Shown: positions 29,996 to 39,105, numbered from the stretch's first letter. The stretch: DNA of 64,000 nucleotides from Saprospiraceae bacterium (GCA_016710625.1 JADJVK010000002.1:248001-312000); one strand, 5' to 3'. The notes: generated by a model not told the origin, from the letters alone. Numbers and translations are program-made.

Positions 29996-30460
29996 TTAAT
30001 AATTATTTCTGTTATTATCATATCCGCCATCGTTGCTTCTACTTCTGTCGTATCCGCCGCCGCCTCTACGGTCTCCACCGTATCCGCCGCCGCCTCTACG
30101 GTCTCCACCGTATCCGCCACCGCCTCTGCGATCTCCACCTCCGAAGCCGCCGCCACCTCTACGGTCGCCGCCACCGAATCCACCACCACCACCACGGTTG
30201 AATGGTTTCTTCATTTCTTCTCTTGGTCTAGCTTCCTTTACAGCAAGCACTTTGCCTTCAACTTCAGCTTCGTTTAATTCGTTGATTGCATTATTTGCTT
30301 CTGAATCATTAGGCATTTCAACAAATCCAAATCCTCTAGATTTGCCAGAAAAATGATCGCTAATGATTTTAGCTGAATCAACTGTACCATATTGTTCGAA
30401 AACACTTCTAAGGTCTTCGTCCCCCATACTAAAATTGAGGTTGGCTACGTAAATGTTCAT
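29996..30460 (-). CDS. Glycine-rich RRM RNA-binding protein
   Basis: 154 residues. One RNA recognition motif (1-80) has RNP2 IYVANL (3-8) and RNP1 RGFGFVEM (43-50). The tail (about 88-154) is built from repeats of the type RRGGGGFGGGD and RRGGGGYGGD, ending in an Asn/Asp/Tyr-rich tip. This is the bacterial glycine-rich RNA-binding architecture also found in cyanobacteria and other Bacteroidota, often linked to cold or stress responses (family knowledge). The GC-rich tail contrasts with the surrounding AT-rich DNA because of Gly codons and is not evidence of transfer. Monocistronic, with its own terminator. Confidence 0.93.
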   Translation of the reverse strand: MNIYVANLNFSMGDEDLRSVFEQYGTVDSAKIISDHFSGKSRGFGFVEMPNDSEANNAINELNEAEVEGKVLAVKEARPREEMKKPFNRGGGGGFGGGDRRGGGGFGGGDRRGGGGYGGDRRGGGGYGGDRRGGGGYDRSRSNDGGYDNNRNNY

Positions 30461-30787
30461 TAAAAAAAATTAAATAAAATGAATAAAATATAAAAAAAAA
30501 TTAAAAACTTAGGTTGTTAAGTACTAAAAAAATTAAGAAAAACTTTCGTAGCCAAACAATTATTCTGCAAGATAAAGGTTTGTATTCAGATTATCAAATA
30601 ATTATGATTATTGTTTTAATTTATTATTAAAATATTTTTTTAGCTGATTTATACTAAAAAAAAGACGACCCTGCAAGAATGCAGAGCCGTCAATATATAA
30701 CCCCAAAAAACACTCAAATTTTATATATTTATAAACTCAAATCAGTTTCAAAAGGTTCAAAAAAAGTAAAACTTTTTTTTATTTTTT
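30461..30787. other. Intergenic stretch, 327 bp
   Basis: No coding frame is seen. It is very AT-rich, with long A and T runs. It contains the terminator at 30664-30691 and presumably the promoter and leader of the RRM gene, in which I could not pick a convincing -7/-33 pair. A second weak palindromic stretch around 30720-30745 is too AT-rich to call. Confidence 0.5.
30664..30691 (-). terminator. Intrinsic terminator of the M4 peptidase gene
   Basis: GACGACCCTGCA, loop AGAA, TGCAGAGCCGTC: a 12-bp stem with two G-T wobbles in RNA. On the minus strand it is followed by T8 (A run 30656-30663). It lies about 95 bp after the stop of the minus-strand metallopeptidase gene. Confidence 0.85.
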
Positions 30788-33700
30788 TTATATCTTCACA
30801 AACTTGGTATGAATTACTTTATTATTTGAGCTTAATTTCAATATAAACGTACCTGCTGATAAATTTTGTATATCTAAATTGATATTTTTTTGATTGGTTT
30901 CAATCGTTTTATTAATCATTAGATTTCCTGAAATATCATAAATAGCAATTTTTTGAATATCAATTTCAGATTTTGTCAAATCAATATTCAAATAATTAGT
31001 TGCAGGATTTGGCGCAATGGATATTTGGTTTTCAATCAACTCATTATTGTTAGATAAGTTTCTGTAACCTGTTGCAGACCAAACTCCATTCGTTGCATTA
31101 TTGAATAAAACAGATGCAGCTGTTCCATCTGATTGATATTTATTAGATTTCAATCCAGTAACTTTTATTACATTTGAACTACCATTTTTACTATTGAATA
31201 TGATTTTTTTATCATCTCTTGAGTAACTCGGATAGCCCGGTACTCCATTGTTCTGAACCAAATAATCATTATCCCCTGTTTGAGAATTTACACCTAAAAT
31301 GCTCCAAGAACTATCATTCTCATCTAATAAGTCAAATCCGATGATATATGGTGAATTTTTTGAAAATGCAGGATTTCCAATGCTTATTCCATCTGGTAAA
31401 TCAGTAAATAATTTGATGATCTGTCCATCTCCAAAAGTAACTGTTGAAGGTTCGAAAGCTCTTAAAATTCCTACGTCCCAATAATTAATAGAACCAAACA
31501 ACCCGCCACTTAATTTAACTGATTCATCATATATCACATATCTTCCTGTATAATCCCAATCCAATGAACCAGCATATTCGATTTCGTTGGTGTTCACCCC
31601 TTGGCCCGTAGTTGGATTGTATAATTTGAAGGTTTTCCACACTTCTTTATCAAAATCATAAATATCAATATTGTTGTTATTTGCAGGATTTGCATTGTCA
31701 ATAGCCGTCAATGCAGCTACTCTAAATCCATCTTTTGAAATCGCTGCATTTCTCCAAATTGGCTGATCTTGAATAACATATTCTTCGTAAGTTCCTGCAG
31801 TCCAATCAATAAAAATATAATAAATCTTTTTATCTTTTCCTACAAAAATTAATTCAGCTCCGTCATCTGAAACACTAACATTACTAATAGGAGCAGTTGA
31901 AGAAACCAATTTGATTGGATTTCCTTGTGGGTTAGTTACATATATTTTAGTAACATTTGCATCATTGAAAAAGATGATATCATTTCCTGGATTGATGGGT
32001 AAATCATCTTGATAATTTCCTGGTGTTCCGCTTCCTCCAGTTCCACCACCTGATCCACCGCTTCCACCAGCACCTGCAATACCTACAGCATCAAAAGCAG
32101 CTGCAGCAGCATTTTCAACAGCAGTTCCATAATTCAAATCCTTGATAGATTGTACCACTGCTGCTCTTAAATCCACAAATCTTGAGGATTTCACCAAATA
32201 TTTTGTAAGTGCTCTATAGAAAACTTGTTCAGCAATATTTTTCGTAATTCCAGAAGAAACTGCAAATTTGTAAAAAGCAAAATTGGTGATTCCACTATTG
32301 ATATGAACGCCTCCATTATCTTGAGTTCCTGTATATCTTTCATTATAGTGTTGTGGTTGGAATCCAGGTGAGCTCAGGCTTGAACCACCATTATGAGGAT
32401 TCGATAAGTCTCTTAAAGCACCAGAAGGGAAAGTTGATGTTTTTACAACATCTTCACCCATTTGCCAATCATTTCTGTCAATCATTGCTCCAAAAATATC
32501 AGCAAATGACTCGTTCAAAGCACCAGATTCTCCTTGATATTCAAGGTTTGCTGTACTTTGTACTACACCATGTGTCATTTCATGACCTGCCACATCCAAT
32601 CCTCTAGCTAATGGTTTAAATGCAGAAGCACCGTTACCATAAAACATAGCTTCCCCATTCCAAAAAGCATTGTCTAAGCCAGAACCATCGTCTTCAGCAA
32701 CATTCACTAAGGAGATAATTGTTCCGCCATTTCCATCAATTGAATTTCTGCTGAAAGTAGATTTGTAATAATCAAAAGCAACACTTGCATTGTAATGAGC
32801 TGAAACAGCAGTCGGATTATTCCAATTAGCTGAAGACGATGTTACATGGTCATATTTGAAATTATTACCTTCTGGTGAAGTGTTGAATGCATTCAAAGTC
32901 CAAATAGCACCAACTGGATCATTTGGCAATTTCGAAGCACCTGCACTAAACATTGATTTTGTCACATCAATCATATAATTGGTACTACCAACTTTATAAG
33001 ATTGTACAGTTCTAGATACTCCTAATAAGTCTGTTCCAGTGCCAGATTCAGGACCATCTAGTAAAAAGTTCATTTTGGGTTCAATAAGATTTTCTGATTC
33101 ATTATGTAATTTAGAATGGCTAGCTTCATCTAATGATTGATGAAATTTGCAAGCATTTCTATATTGATAAATGACTTCGTTCGTTTTTGCATCTACAAAA
33201 TATTCCCATCTATCAGTAATATTAGGAATAACTGTAATGTGATAGGCTAATTTATATTTACCACCTAAGTTCGGTGATTTGTAAATTACTAATTCAGGAG
33301 TAGGAGTTTTGCCTAATAATTTCAATTCATCATCAGTTAATGATTTGATTTTTATAGTTTTAGACAAATGATTGATAGCACTTGTCTCAGCAGTACTCAC
33401 ATTGATATTAGGTGTTACATCCAAATCCTTCACATCAGCAGTTCTACCATTTGAATAGTAAATTTCATTATTTTTTGCATGAACTTTCAATTCGGAATTC
33501 CATATTTTAATTCCATTGTATTGTTGCTGATAAGTAAAATGAACTTCATCATTTTCTTTTTCCTCCTTTTGTAAAATTAAATCTTTTGCAGGATTTGCAA
33601 TTGTCCAATATTTACTTGTCAACGCCAAATATTCAGCACATTTCTCCTTTAATGTAGTAGCATTTAAATCTAATTTGCCAGAAATAGCATAAACTTGACC

Positions 33701-33946
33701 ATCAGCTTCTTTTAATACTTGAACTGGGTTGGTGTAATTGATTTTATTTACCGTTTTGTATTCTATATTATTCAAACCAACAAGTCTATCATTTGCTCTA
33801 GGAACTTTTGATTTGATATTTTTCATTGGTCTAAGTGTTTCTCTGGAAACACCCTCAGATTCTTTCACCAAGTTTGGTTTGAAATTGGATTGTGAGAATA
33901 AGGCTAGCGGGATAAGGAACCCACAAATTGTTAAAATTTTTTTCAT
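30788..33946 (-). CDS. T9SS-secreted M4 (thermolysin-like) metallopeptidase
   Basis: 1052 residues: signal peptide (1-20), propeptide with FTP/PepSY-like segments (about 60-270) and an M4 catalytic domain with zinc site HEMTH (455-459) and third ligand Glu479 (GALNES). The late catalytic His is in GGVHINSGI. A Gly/Ser-rich linker near residue 635 (GGSGGSGGGTGGSG) leads to a TolB/WD40-like propeller region (about 650-960). The C-terminal T9SS sorting tail starts at about 970 (SIAPNPATNYLNIDL) and ends KFVKI. The active-site set is complete. Probably a secreted or surface general protease activated by propeptide removal. Monocistronic with its own terminator. Confidence 0.93.
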   Translation of the reverse strand: MKKILTICGFLIPLALFSQSNFKPNLVKESEGVSRETLRPMKNIKSKVPRANDRLVGLNNIEYKTVNKINYTNPVQVLKEADGQVYAISGKLDLNATTLKEKCAEYLALTSKYWTIANPAKDLILQKEEKENDEVHFTYQQQYNGIKIWNSELKVHAKNNEIYYSNGRTADVKDLDVTPNINVSTAETSAINHLSKTIKIKSLTDDELKLLGKTPTPELVIYKSPNLGGKYKLAYHITVIPNITDRWEYFVDAKTNEVIYQYRNACKFHQSLDEASHSKLHNESENLIEPKMNFLLDGPESGTGTDLLGVSRTVQSYKVGSTNYMIDVTKSMFSAGASKLPNDPVGAIWTLNAFNTSPEGNNFKYDHVTSSSANWNNPTAVSAHYNASVAFDYYKSTFSRNSIDGNGGTIISLVNVAEDDGSGLDNAFWNGEAMFYGNGASAFKPLARGLDVAGHEMTHGVVQSTANLEYQGESGALNESFADIFGAMIDRNDWQMGEDVVKTSTFPSGALRDLSNPHNGGSSLSSPGFQPQHYNERYTGTQDNGGVHINSGITNFAFYKFAVSSGITKNIAEQVFYRALTKYLVKSSRFVDLRAAVVQSIKDLNYGTAVENAAAAAFDAVGIAGAGGSGGSGGGTGGSGTPGNYQDDLPINPGNDIIFFNDANVTKIYVTNPQGNPIKLVSSTAPISNVSVSDDGAELIFVGKDKKIYYIFIDWTAGTYEEYVIQDQPIWRNAAISKDGFRVAALTAIDNANPANNNNIDIYDFDKEVWKTFKLYNPTTGQGVNTNEIEYAGSLDWDYTGRYVIYDESVKLSGGLFGSINYWDVGILRAFEPSTVTFGDGQIIKLFTDLPDGISIGNPAFSKNSPYIIGFDLLDENDSSWSILGVNSQTGDNDYLVQNNGVPGYPSYSRDDKKIIFNSKNGSSNVIKVTGLKSNKYQSDGTAASVLFNNATNGVWSATGYRNLSNNNELIENQISIAPNPATNYLNIDLTKSEIDIQKIAIYDISGNLMINKTIETNQKNINLDIQNLSAGTFILKLSSNNKVIHTKFVKI

Positions 33947-33986
33947 CGTATTATAAATTATGAATCAAAATTAATTATTTATTCTA

Positions 33987-35234
33987 TTATTTTCTTAAAT
34001 CTTTGATTACTAACTCGGCACATTTTCTGCCAGAAAGCAAAGCTCCATCAATAGAGCCATTCAAAATATGATCACCACATATATATCTTGTATCGTCAAT
34101 TTTGAATTTATCATCATTAATGGAATAATTCACACTTCTTTGTTGTGGCAAAGCATATCTTATTCTATAACATTTGATAAAATTCCAGTAATGAACACTC
34201 AGCCCGAACCAGTTTTGTAGTTCATTTAAGACTTTATTAATGAGGATTTCGTCACTTTCTTCCGAAAGATTATTTATCGAAACTGAAATTAGCGATTTAG
34301 ATTTAGGGGCATAGTCAGGTGCAATATCGCTTATGACAGCAACATTATTAATAAATGCGTTTTTACTGGCATTAATTGCGATTAGATTTTTTTTCAAAGG
34401 GGATACATTTGTTGAAAAATATAAACAATTGACACTTTTGAAATTAGTGTTAATATCTTTACCATGAATACGGGCTAAACTAGTTGCTTCTGTTGCAATA
34501 ATTATTTTTTTGGCACTATATTCATGACCACTTTCTGTTATTATTTTATTTTGGTCAATGCTAACTACTTTTTCATTGCAAAAAATACTTTTTTTATTTA
34601 ATTTTTTTGAAAGTTGATTCGGTATTTGTTCGATTCCTCTACTAGGCAGTGAGGTATTCCCTTCACAAAACATTTTGAAAGTGAATTCAAACATCCTTTG
34701 GGATGTAGATAAATTATTTTCTAAAAAAACACCACTAAAAAATGGTTGAAAAAAGTTCTTTACAAAGGTTTCGCTAAAATCTAATTTCTTCAAATATTCC
34801 TTTGTGCTCATCTCTTCAGATGAAAAAATATCATTTATCGAGGCAGCTAAAAGTTTATTTCGAAGAAATAGTAATTTGGTTTTATCTTGAAAATTACCAA
34901 TGTTGGAAAAAAATGAAGGAAACAGTGCACTCCATTTTCTACTGACATCCATGAATTCTTTTATTTTTCCATTATCTGCTAATATGAGAGCTCCAGGTAA
35001 GAAATGTTTTAGGTCTAATTCTTTTATATCCAGCCATTTATGGACTTCTGGGTAAGAAGGATTAAAAACGTGAAAGCCTCTGTTTAATAAAAAACCATCG
35101 ATTAAGTCTGTTTTTACTCTCCCACCTAAACGTTCTGTAGATTCTAAAATAATTGCATCTACATTGTTTTGTTGTAGTGTAATGGTAGCTGTCATACCAG
35201 ACAAGCCACCTCCGACAACGATTACATCATTCAA
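33987..35234 (-). CDS. FAD-dependent oxidoreductase, amine oxidase/phytoene desaturase-like
   Basis: 415 residues. N-terminal dinucleotide-binding motif VVGGGLSGM (6-14), ESTERLGGRV (31-40) that follows it in the amine oxidase/phytoene desaturase superfamily, and a C-terminal FAD-contact motif YICGDHILNGSIDGALLSG. The substrate is unknown; no carotenoid genes are nearby. The only usable start in this frame is a TTG at 35234, directly before NDVIVVGG; an upstream in-frame stop excludes a longer start. The rimM gene begins a tight same-strand group just upstream (17 bp gap). Confidence 0.85.
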   Translation of the reverse strand: MNDVIVVGGGLSGMTATITLQQNNVDAIILESTERLGGRVKTDLIDGFLLNRGFHVFNPSYPEVHKWLDIKELDLKHFLPGALILADNGKIKEFMDVSRKWSALFPSFFSNIGNFQDKTKLLFLRNKLLAASINDIFSSEEMSTKEYLKKLDFSETFVKNFFQPFFSGVFLENNLSTSQRMFEFTFKMFCEGNTSLPSRGIEQIPNQLSKKLNKKSIFCNEKVVSIDQNKIITESGHEYSAKKIIIATEATSLARIHGKDINTNFKSVNCLYFSTNVSPLKKNLIAINASKNAFINNVAVISDIAPDYAPKSKSLISVSINNLSEESDEILINKVLNELQNWFGLSVHYWNFIKCYRIRYALPQQRSVNYSINDDKFKIDDTRYICGDHILNGSIDGALLSGRKCAELVIKDLRK

Positions 35235-35251
35235 ATGTTAGGTTTTTTATT

Positions 35252-35767
35252 TTATAAATCAAATAATCCAATTGGCAATTCCATAACTATTTTTTTCTCA
35301 TTATGGTTCATTTCTTTCACCCATTGTGGTATCAAAGGAATAAAAATTTCTTTGTTATTAAAGTCCACCACAGCCATTTCTTGATCGTTAATATAGAGAA
35401 TGTCAGTTATAATTGCTTGATTATTAGTTTCAATATCTAATAAGTTGTATCCAATTGTATTTTCAAAAATTGATACTTCTTCTGTAATTTCTTCTTCAAC
35501 CTCCGAAATGTCTTCCGCCTTCAAAAGCAATTTTTTAGATGCAATTTTTAATGCTTCATCCCTCGAATTTATAGATTCAAATTTAACAATAAATTGGTTG
35601 GTACCCCGAATAGATTCAATGAAAAAAGGGGTGTTTTTTCCTTTTAATTCCAGTAACACCACATCGGTTTCCAAGAAGTCATCTTCAAATTCTTCATCAA
35701 CTGTTACCTTGATTTCTCCATCAAGTCCATGTGGTTTCATGGTATATCCTACTTCTATAAAATCCAT
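35252..35767 (-). CDS. rimM: Ribosome maturation factor RimM
   Basis: 171 residues. The N-terminal RimM domain (VGYTMKPHGLDGEIKV; GTNQFIVKFE) and C-terminal PRC-barrel (IGYNLLDIETNNQAIITDI, VDFNNKEIFIPLIPQWV) match the family in order and length. RimM binds ribosomal protein S19 and assists 30S head assembly. The usual neighbours rpsP and trmD are absent here. It is flanked at 1 bp by a lipoprotein gene and at 17 bp by the oxidoreductase gene, all on the minus strand. Confidence 0.93.
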   Translation of the reverse strand: MDFIEVGYTMKPHGLDGEIKVTVDEEFEDDFLETDVVLLELKGKNTPFFIESIRGTNQFIVKFESINSRDEALKIASKKLLLKAEDISEVEEEITEEVSIFENTIGYNLLDIETNNQAIITDILYINDQEMAVVDFNNKEIFIPLIPQWVKEMNHNEKKIVMELPIGLFDL

Positions 35768-35768
35768 C

Positions 35769-36518
35769 TTAATTGTGATCTATCAAATTCTGAACCATTA
35801 TAAATCCTTTCTCAGCTTTGTTTTCCCAAGGCTCTTTTGAAGTTATTTTTTGGGTATCCAATATCTTCATTTCTTTACTCACCAAACCTACGTTTTTTGC
35901 ATACTTTTCTCTCGAATATCTCAATTCAATTAAGTTATTTTGATCATCAACTTGAGAAACCACAGCTACTGAATCATATCGAATGCCATTGATAATTTCT
36001 GGCTTGTCAATGCTAATGTAGCTATAATCCCAGTTTTTATACACTTCGACACTTTCATCTGCAATTTTAATAATGGATGTTGGATCAATGAAAGCATTTC
36101 CATCCCAGCTTTTTCCTTTTCTTACGGGAAAAGCTAATTTTATAAATCTAAAATTATCTTCAGTTCTAACTAGTTGCAAATTAGATACATATGCAGTCCA
36201 AACATTTTTTAATTCCCAAGGGTCTGTCGTATTTATTTTGTCATATCTTTCAATCTTATAAATCAATTCATTGATTTCGTTTCTAAAGGTGTCTGCTATA
36301 ACTTCTTTTACGAATCTTGACTTTCCAATTTTGATAGTTTGATTATTTTCATTGTCATAAATTATACTATCAATTTGATAAGTCAAATATTTACCAACTT
36401 TCAAAGGATTGTATTCATATCCAGCCTTGATATTATAATTATCTTCCACATCATTCAGACGACATGATGCAATCAGTAAACAAATTATTGAAAAAAATAA
36501 TATAAAAGGGATTCTCAT
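35769..36518 (-). CDS. Hypothetical lipoprotein
   Basis: 249 residues with a lipoprotein signal peptide (lipobox IASC, Cys19). The body is beta-rich with no motif I recognise: YNPLKVGKYLTYQIDSIIYD, PVRKGKSWDGNAF and GINGIRYDSVAVV-like strands, a plan seen in many uncharacterised Bacteroidota lipoproteins. Its stop lies 1 bp from the rimM start, so the two are probably co-transcribed. No functional prediction is justified. Confidence 0.75.
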   Translation of the reverse strand: MRIPFILFFSIICLLIASCRLNDVEDNYNIKAGYEYNPLKVGKYLTYQIDSIIYDNENNQTIKIGKSRFVKEVIADTFRNEINELIYKIERYDKINTTDPWELKNVWTAYVSNLQLVRTEDNFRFIKLAFPVRKGKSWDGNAFIDPTSIIKIADESVEVYKNWDYSYISIDKPEIINGIRYDSVAVVSQVDDQNNLIELRYSREKYAKNVGLVSKEMKILDTQKITSKEPWENKAEKGFIMVQNLIDHN

Positions 36519-36553
36519 ACAGTTATTTTATGCAAATATATTGAAATATGATA

Positions 36554-36588
36554 AAAAAAGCGATTCCTGTAAACAGAAATCGCTTTTT
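36554..36588 (-). terminator. Intrinsic terminator of the Lys-rich repeat protein gene
   Basis: AAAAAGCGATT(C)CTGT, loop AA, ACAG(A)AATCGCTTTTT: a long stem with an internal C/A mismatch, 22 bp after the stop codon at 36610. A/T runs lie on both sides; orientation fits the minus-strand gene. Confidence 0.85.
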
Positions 36589-36609
36589 AATACTTAAATT
36601 ACTAGATAA

Positions 36610-37251
36610 TTAGTTTTTATCTTGAGAAATATAAGTTTTATTACCATTTGAGTTGATATAATATTTTCCACCTCTTGGTCCTTCATATATAGTTCTACCT
36701 TTGTCATCTTTGCTAACAGCTTTGTCTTCACCAGCAACTTGTTTTCTAACAGTTGAAGAAGCCTCAGAAGCATCTTTTTTGTCCGCTTTCAAAGTTTTTT
36801 CTGCTGCAGCTTTAGGTTGTTTAGCTTCGTCTTTAACAGCTTTTTCAGTTTTTGCTGCCTTTTCTTTTGTATCAGCTTTCACTTCTTTCACTTTTTTGTC
36901 CGCTTTCTCTGTTTTTTCTTTAGCATCAGCCTTTACTTCTTTCACTTTTTTGTCCACTTTTTCAGCTTTTTCTTTTGCATCAGCTTTCACTTCTTTCACT
37001 TTTTTGTCAGCTTTCTCTGTTTTTTCTTTTGCATCAGCTTTTACTTCTTTCACTTTTTTGTCTGCTTTTTCTGTTTTTTCTTTCGCATCAGCCTTTACTT
37101 CTTTCACTTTTTTGTCCGCTTTGTCAGCTTTTGCTTTAGTCTCTTTTGTTGCTTTTTCTGCTTTCTTTTCAGCACCAGTCTGAGCATTTGAGTTGTTGAT
37201 TGCAAAAATTGCAATAATTGCTAATAAAAATAATCTGTTTAACGACTTCAT
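36610..37251 (-). CDS. Secreted Lys/Ala-rich repeat protein with PBCV-type basic adaptor motif
   Basis: 213 residues. Signal peptide (1-23, NSNAQ). Five near-identical 18-residue repeats (45-134) of the type ADKKVKEVKADAKEKTEK, predicted as one long, highly charged amphipathic helix or coiled coil. A further Lys/Ala-rich stretch reaches about 180. The C-terminal motif GRTIYEGPRGGKYYINSNGN (185-204) matches the short PBCV-specific basic adaptor domain first described in Chlorella virus proteins and also annotated in Bacteroidota. Role unknown; an envelope-stabilising or binding protein is possible. Monocistronic with a clear terminator. Confidence 0.8.
   Translation of the reverse strand: MKSLNRLFLLAIIAIFAINNSNAQTGAEKKAEKATKETKAKADKADKKVKEVKADAKEKTEKADKKVKEVKADAKEKTEKADKKVKEVKADAKEKAEKVDKKVKEVKADAKEKTEKADKKVKEVKADTKEKAAKTEKAVKDEAKQPKAAAEKTLKADKKDASEASSTVRKQVAGEDKAVSKDDKGRTIYEGPRGGKYYINSNGNKTYISQDKN
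36850..37119 (-). repeat. Five 54-bp tandem repeats in the Lys-rich protein gene
   Basis: Exactly 270 bp encode residues 45-134 as five 18-residue units. Only a few residues vary (T/A, A/V, A/T, EK/AK). The low divergence at DNA level suggests recent expansion or ongoing homogenisation; copy number is likely to vary between strains (inference). Confidence 0.9.
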
Positions 37252-37293
37252 TTTTTTAATAAATTTAAAATAAAAAATTCAATAAATATATGT

Positions 37294-38016
37294 CTAATTA
37301 GGTCTATACATTCCTCTACGTCCACCCATTTCTTTTGTTTTGGATTCCACCAATTTTTTGAATTCAATTTCTGAAATTAGCTTTCCACCAGATGGTGCTT
37401 TGATTACTTCTTTTTTGGGTAACGTATTTTTTAAGTCTATCAGTGAATAAATAGACTCATCATCATTAATCGTCATTTCCAAAATCAAACCAGGCAAAAA
37501 TCCATATCCTTCAGGACCAGCCATGACTGGAATCTCACTTGTAAACCATGCAGATACAACCTTTTTATTCAAAGTGTCGCTATAAGTTGCATGCATACAA
37601 GTATATTGATTAATCTTTTTGGTTTCATTATAAATTTTCCATCCTTTCGAAATAATGGTATCTTCTATCCTAAACTTTTCACCGAAGAATTCTTTCAAAT
37701 CTACTTTTCTTTTCGATTTGTAATTTCGATATAATTCACTTTTTGGTCGCATAAATCGCATACCGCCGCCACCTTGGTTGGGTTGGATGTCATCATCTTC
37801 GTCTTCGTAATCTTTATAATAGGATTCTGATTTGTTGAAAAGCAATTGCATTTTTTGTGTTCGAAACTCAGGCATCATTTCTTTCAACTTTTCATCTTCA
37901 GGTCTTAGACGTTTGTGCAAATTTACCTTTAATTCGTAAACTGCTTGACCTTCAGTTGTTTGTGCATATATTTTGGCGAAAGAAATAAGGAAAAAAAATA
38001 AAATAATTTTTTTCAT
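37294..38016 (-). CDS. GLPGLI family secreted protein
   Basis: 240 residues with a signal peptide (1-18). The family motif appears as GPEGYGFLPGLILEMTIND (about 168-186), next to WKIYNETKKINQYTCMHATY and VVSAWFTSEIPVMAGP. The GLPGLI family is Bacteroidota-specific with no known function. This copy has an acidic insert (DYEDEDDD) and a GGGG stretch near residue 80, and ends in GGRRGMYRPN. It lies 42 bp upstream of the Lys-rich repeat gene on the same strand. Confidence 0.9.
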   Translation of the reverse strand: MKKIILFFFLISFAKIYAQTTEGQAVYELKVNLHKRLRPEDEKLKEMMPEFRTQKMQLLFNKSESYYKDYEDEDDDIQPNQGGGGMRFMRPKSELYRNYKSKRKVDLKEFFGEKFRIEDTIISKGWKIYNETKKINQYTCMHATYSDTLNKKVVSAWFTSEIPVMAGPEGYGFLPGLILEMTINDDESIYSLIDLKNTLPKKEVIKAPSGGKLISEIEFKKLVESKTKEMGGRRGMYRPN

Positions 38017-38103
38017 TCTTTAAAATAAAATAGTTTTTATGAATTCAGTTTTTAAACGTGTCAAGTGGTAAATAAATTTCAAATTTTATCTATTTTTTTG
38101 ATA

Positions 38104-39042
38104 TTATTTTTCAAATAAATAACAACTTCTAAAAATACGATCTTTATAGTCTGGTGGTGTGGTCATTCCAGTAATATCTTTTATTTTAGTTGCTTCAATT
38201 GTTTTTGTTTCTAATTTGAATTTTTTGTAATTATTGGAGAAATATAACTGTCCTCCTTTTTCTAAATGCCGCATAGTTTGTCGAATCAACCATTCATGAT
38301 CTCTTTGAATTTCAAAAGTGCCAAACATTTTTTTACTATTTGAAAAAGTAGGCGGATCTAAAATAATGATATCATACTTTGTTTCAACAGGTTCTTTGAT
38401 CCATTCTAAAACATTCTCAACCAAATATTTGTGATTTTGACCACTAAAACCATTGAGTTTCATATTTCTTTTGGACCAATCAATATAGGTCTTGTTCATG
38501 TCAATAGTCATCGTTTCTGTTGCTCCACCAGCTGCAGCATATACCGTAAATGAGCCAGTATAAGCAAATAAGTTGAGTACTTTTTTGCCTTCAGAAATGT
38601 CTTGAATCATTTTTCTTGTCTGTCTGTGATCCATAAAAATCCCTGTATCAACATAATCTGAAAGATTAATGATGAAATCTAAATTGTTTTCTCTGATTAC
38701 AAATTCAGACTTTCTATCATCGAGTTTAGAATATTGAACATTTCCTTTTTGGCGAATTCTATTTTTGATGAATATGGAAGTTGTGCTTATTTCAGTTATT
38801 TCAGCAATTATTTCTATACAGGCTTCTAAATAAGGATGTTGTGCTTCAGAAGTTAAATTATCCTTCTTTTCAAAAACGGAAACATATATATATTTATCAT
38901 ATTTGTCTATTATGAATGGAAACTGAGGAATGTCGCAATCATAAATTCTAAAGCAGTCAATATTTTGTTTTCTAGCCCATTTCCCAAAATGTTTATACAT
39001 TTTAACAAACCTATTTTTAAACATTTCAGTATTTGTATCCAT
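38104..39042 (-). CDS. RlmK-like 23S rRNA methyltransferase domain protein
   Basis: 312 residues. An RNA-binding PUA/EEHEA-like N-terminal part (about 10-100) precedes a Rossmann methyltransferase with NLFAYTGSFTVYAA (157-170), DMNKTYIDWSKRNMKLNG and the catalytic-type DPPTFSNSK (229-237). The order and wording closely match the C-terminal RlmK half of E. coli RlmKL, which makes m7G2069 in 23S rRNA. The RlmL half is absent here, so this is a stand-alone RlmK-type enzyme. Product assignment is by homology. It is divergent from the Nudix gene, with a 63-bp shared promoter region. Confidence 0.85.
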   Translation of the reverse strand: MDTNTEMFKNRFVKMYKHFGKWARKQNIDCFRIYDCDIPQFPFIIDKYDKYIYVSVFEKKDNLTSEAQHPYLEACIEIIAEITEISTTSIFIKNRIRQKGNVQYSKLDDRKSEFVIRENNLDFIINLSDYVDTGIFMDHRQTRKMIQDISEGKKVLNLFAYTGSFTVYAAAGGATETMTIDMNKTYIDWSKRNMKLNGFSGQNHKYLVENVLEWIKEPVETKYDIIILDPPTFSNSKKMFGTFEIQRDHEWLIRQTMRHLEKGGQLYFSNNYKKFKLETKTIEATKIKDITGMTTPPDYKDRIFRSCYLFEK

Positions 39043-39051
39043 AATTTTGAA

Positions 39052-39059
39052 TAAATTTG
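39052..39059 (+). promoter_or_regulatory. TAnnTTTG -7 box upstream of the Nudix gene
   Basis: TAAATTTG lies 46 bp before the ATG at 39106 in the divergent 63-bp gap. A TTTG at 39032-39035 is 16 bp upstream, somewhat closer than the usual 19-20 bp. Confidence 0.35.
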
Positions 39060-39105
39060 CTCAAATATATGACCTTTACATTAAATCTACACTTAATATA
39101 TTACG

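Noticed and set aside
30033..30356. Proline-rich plus-strand frame opposite the RRM gene
   Set aside because: It is antisense of the Gly-rich tail; the RRM frame is clearly the coding one.
36850..37119. 54-bp repeats considered as a mobile or regulatory repeat
   Set aside because: They are in frame and encode 18-residue coiled-coil units; no copies were noticed outside the gene.
36701..37191. Long plus-strand frames opposite the Lys-rich repeat gene
   Set aside because: They are the Phe/Ser/Ala-rich mirror of the Lys/Glu repeats; the minus-strand frame has the signal peptide and C-terminal motif.
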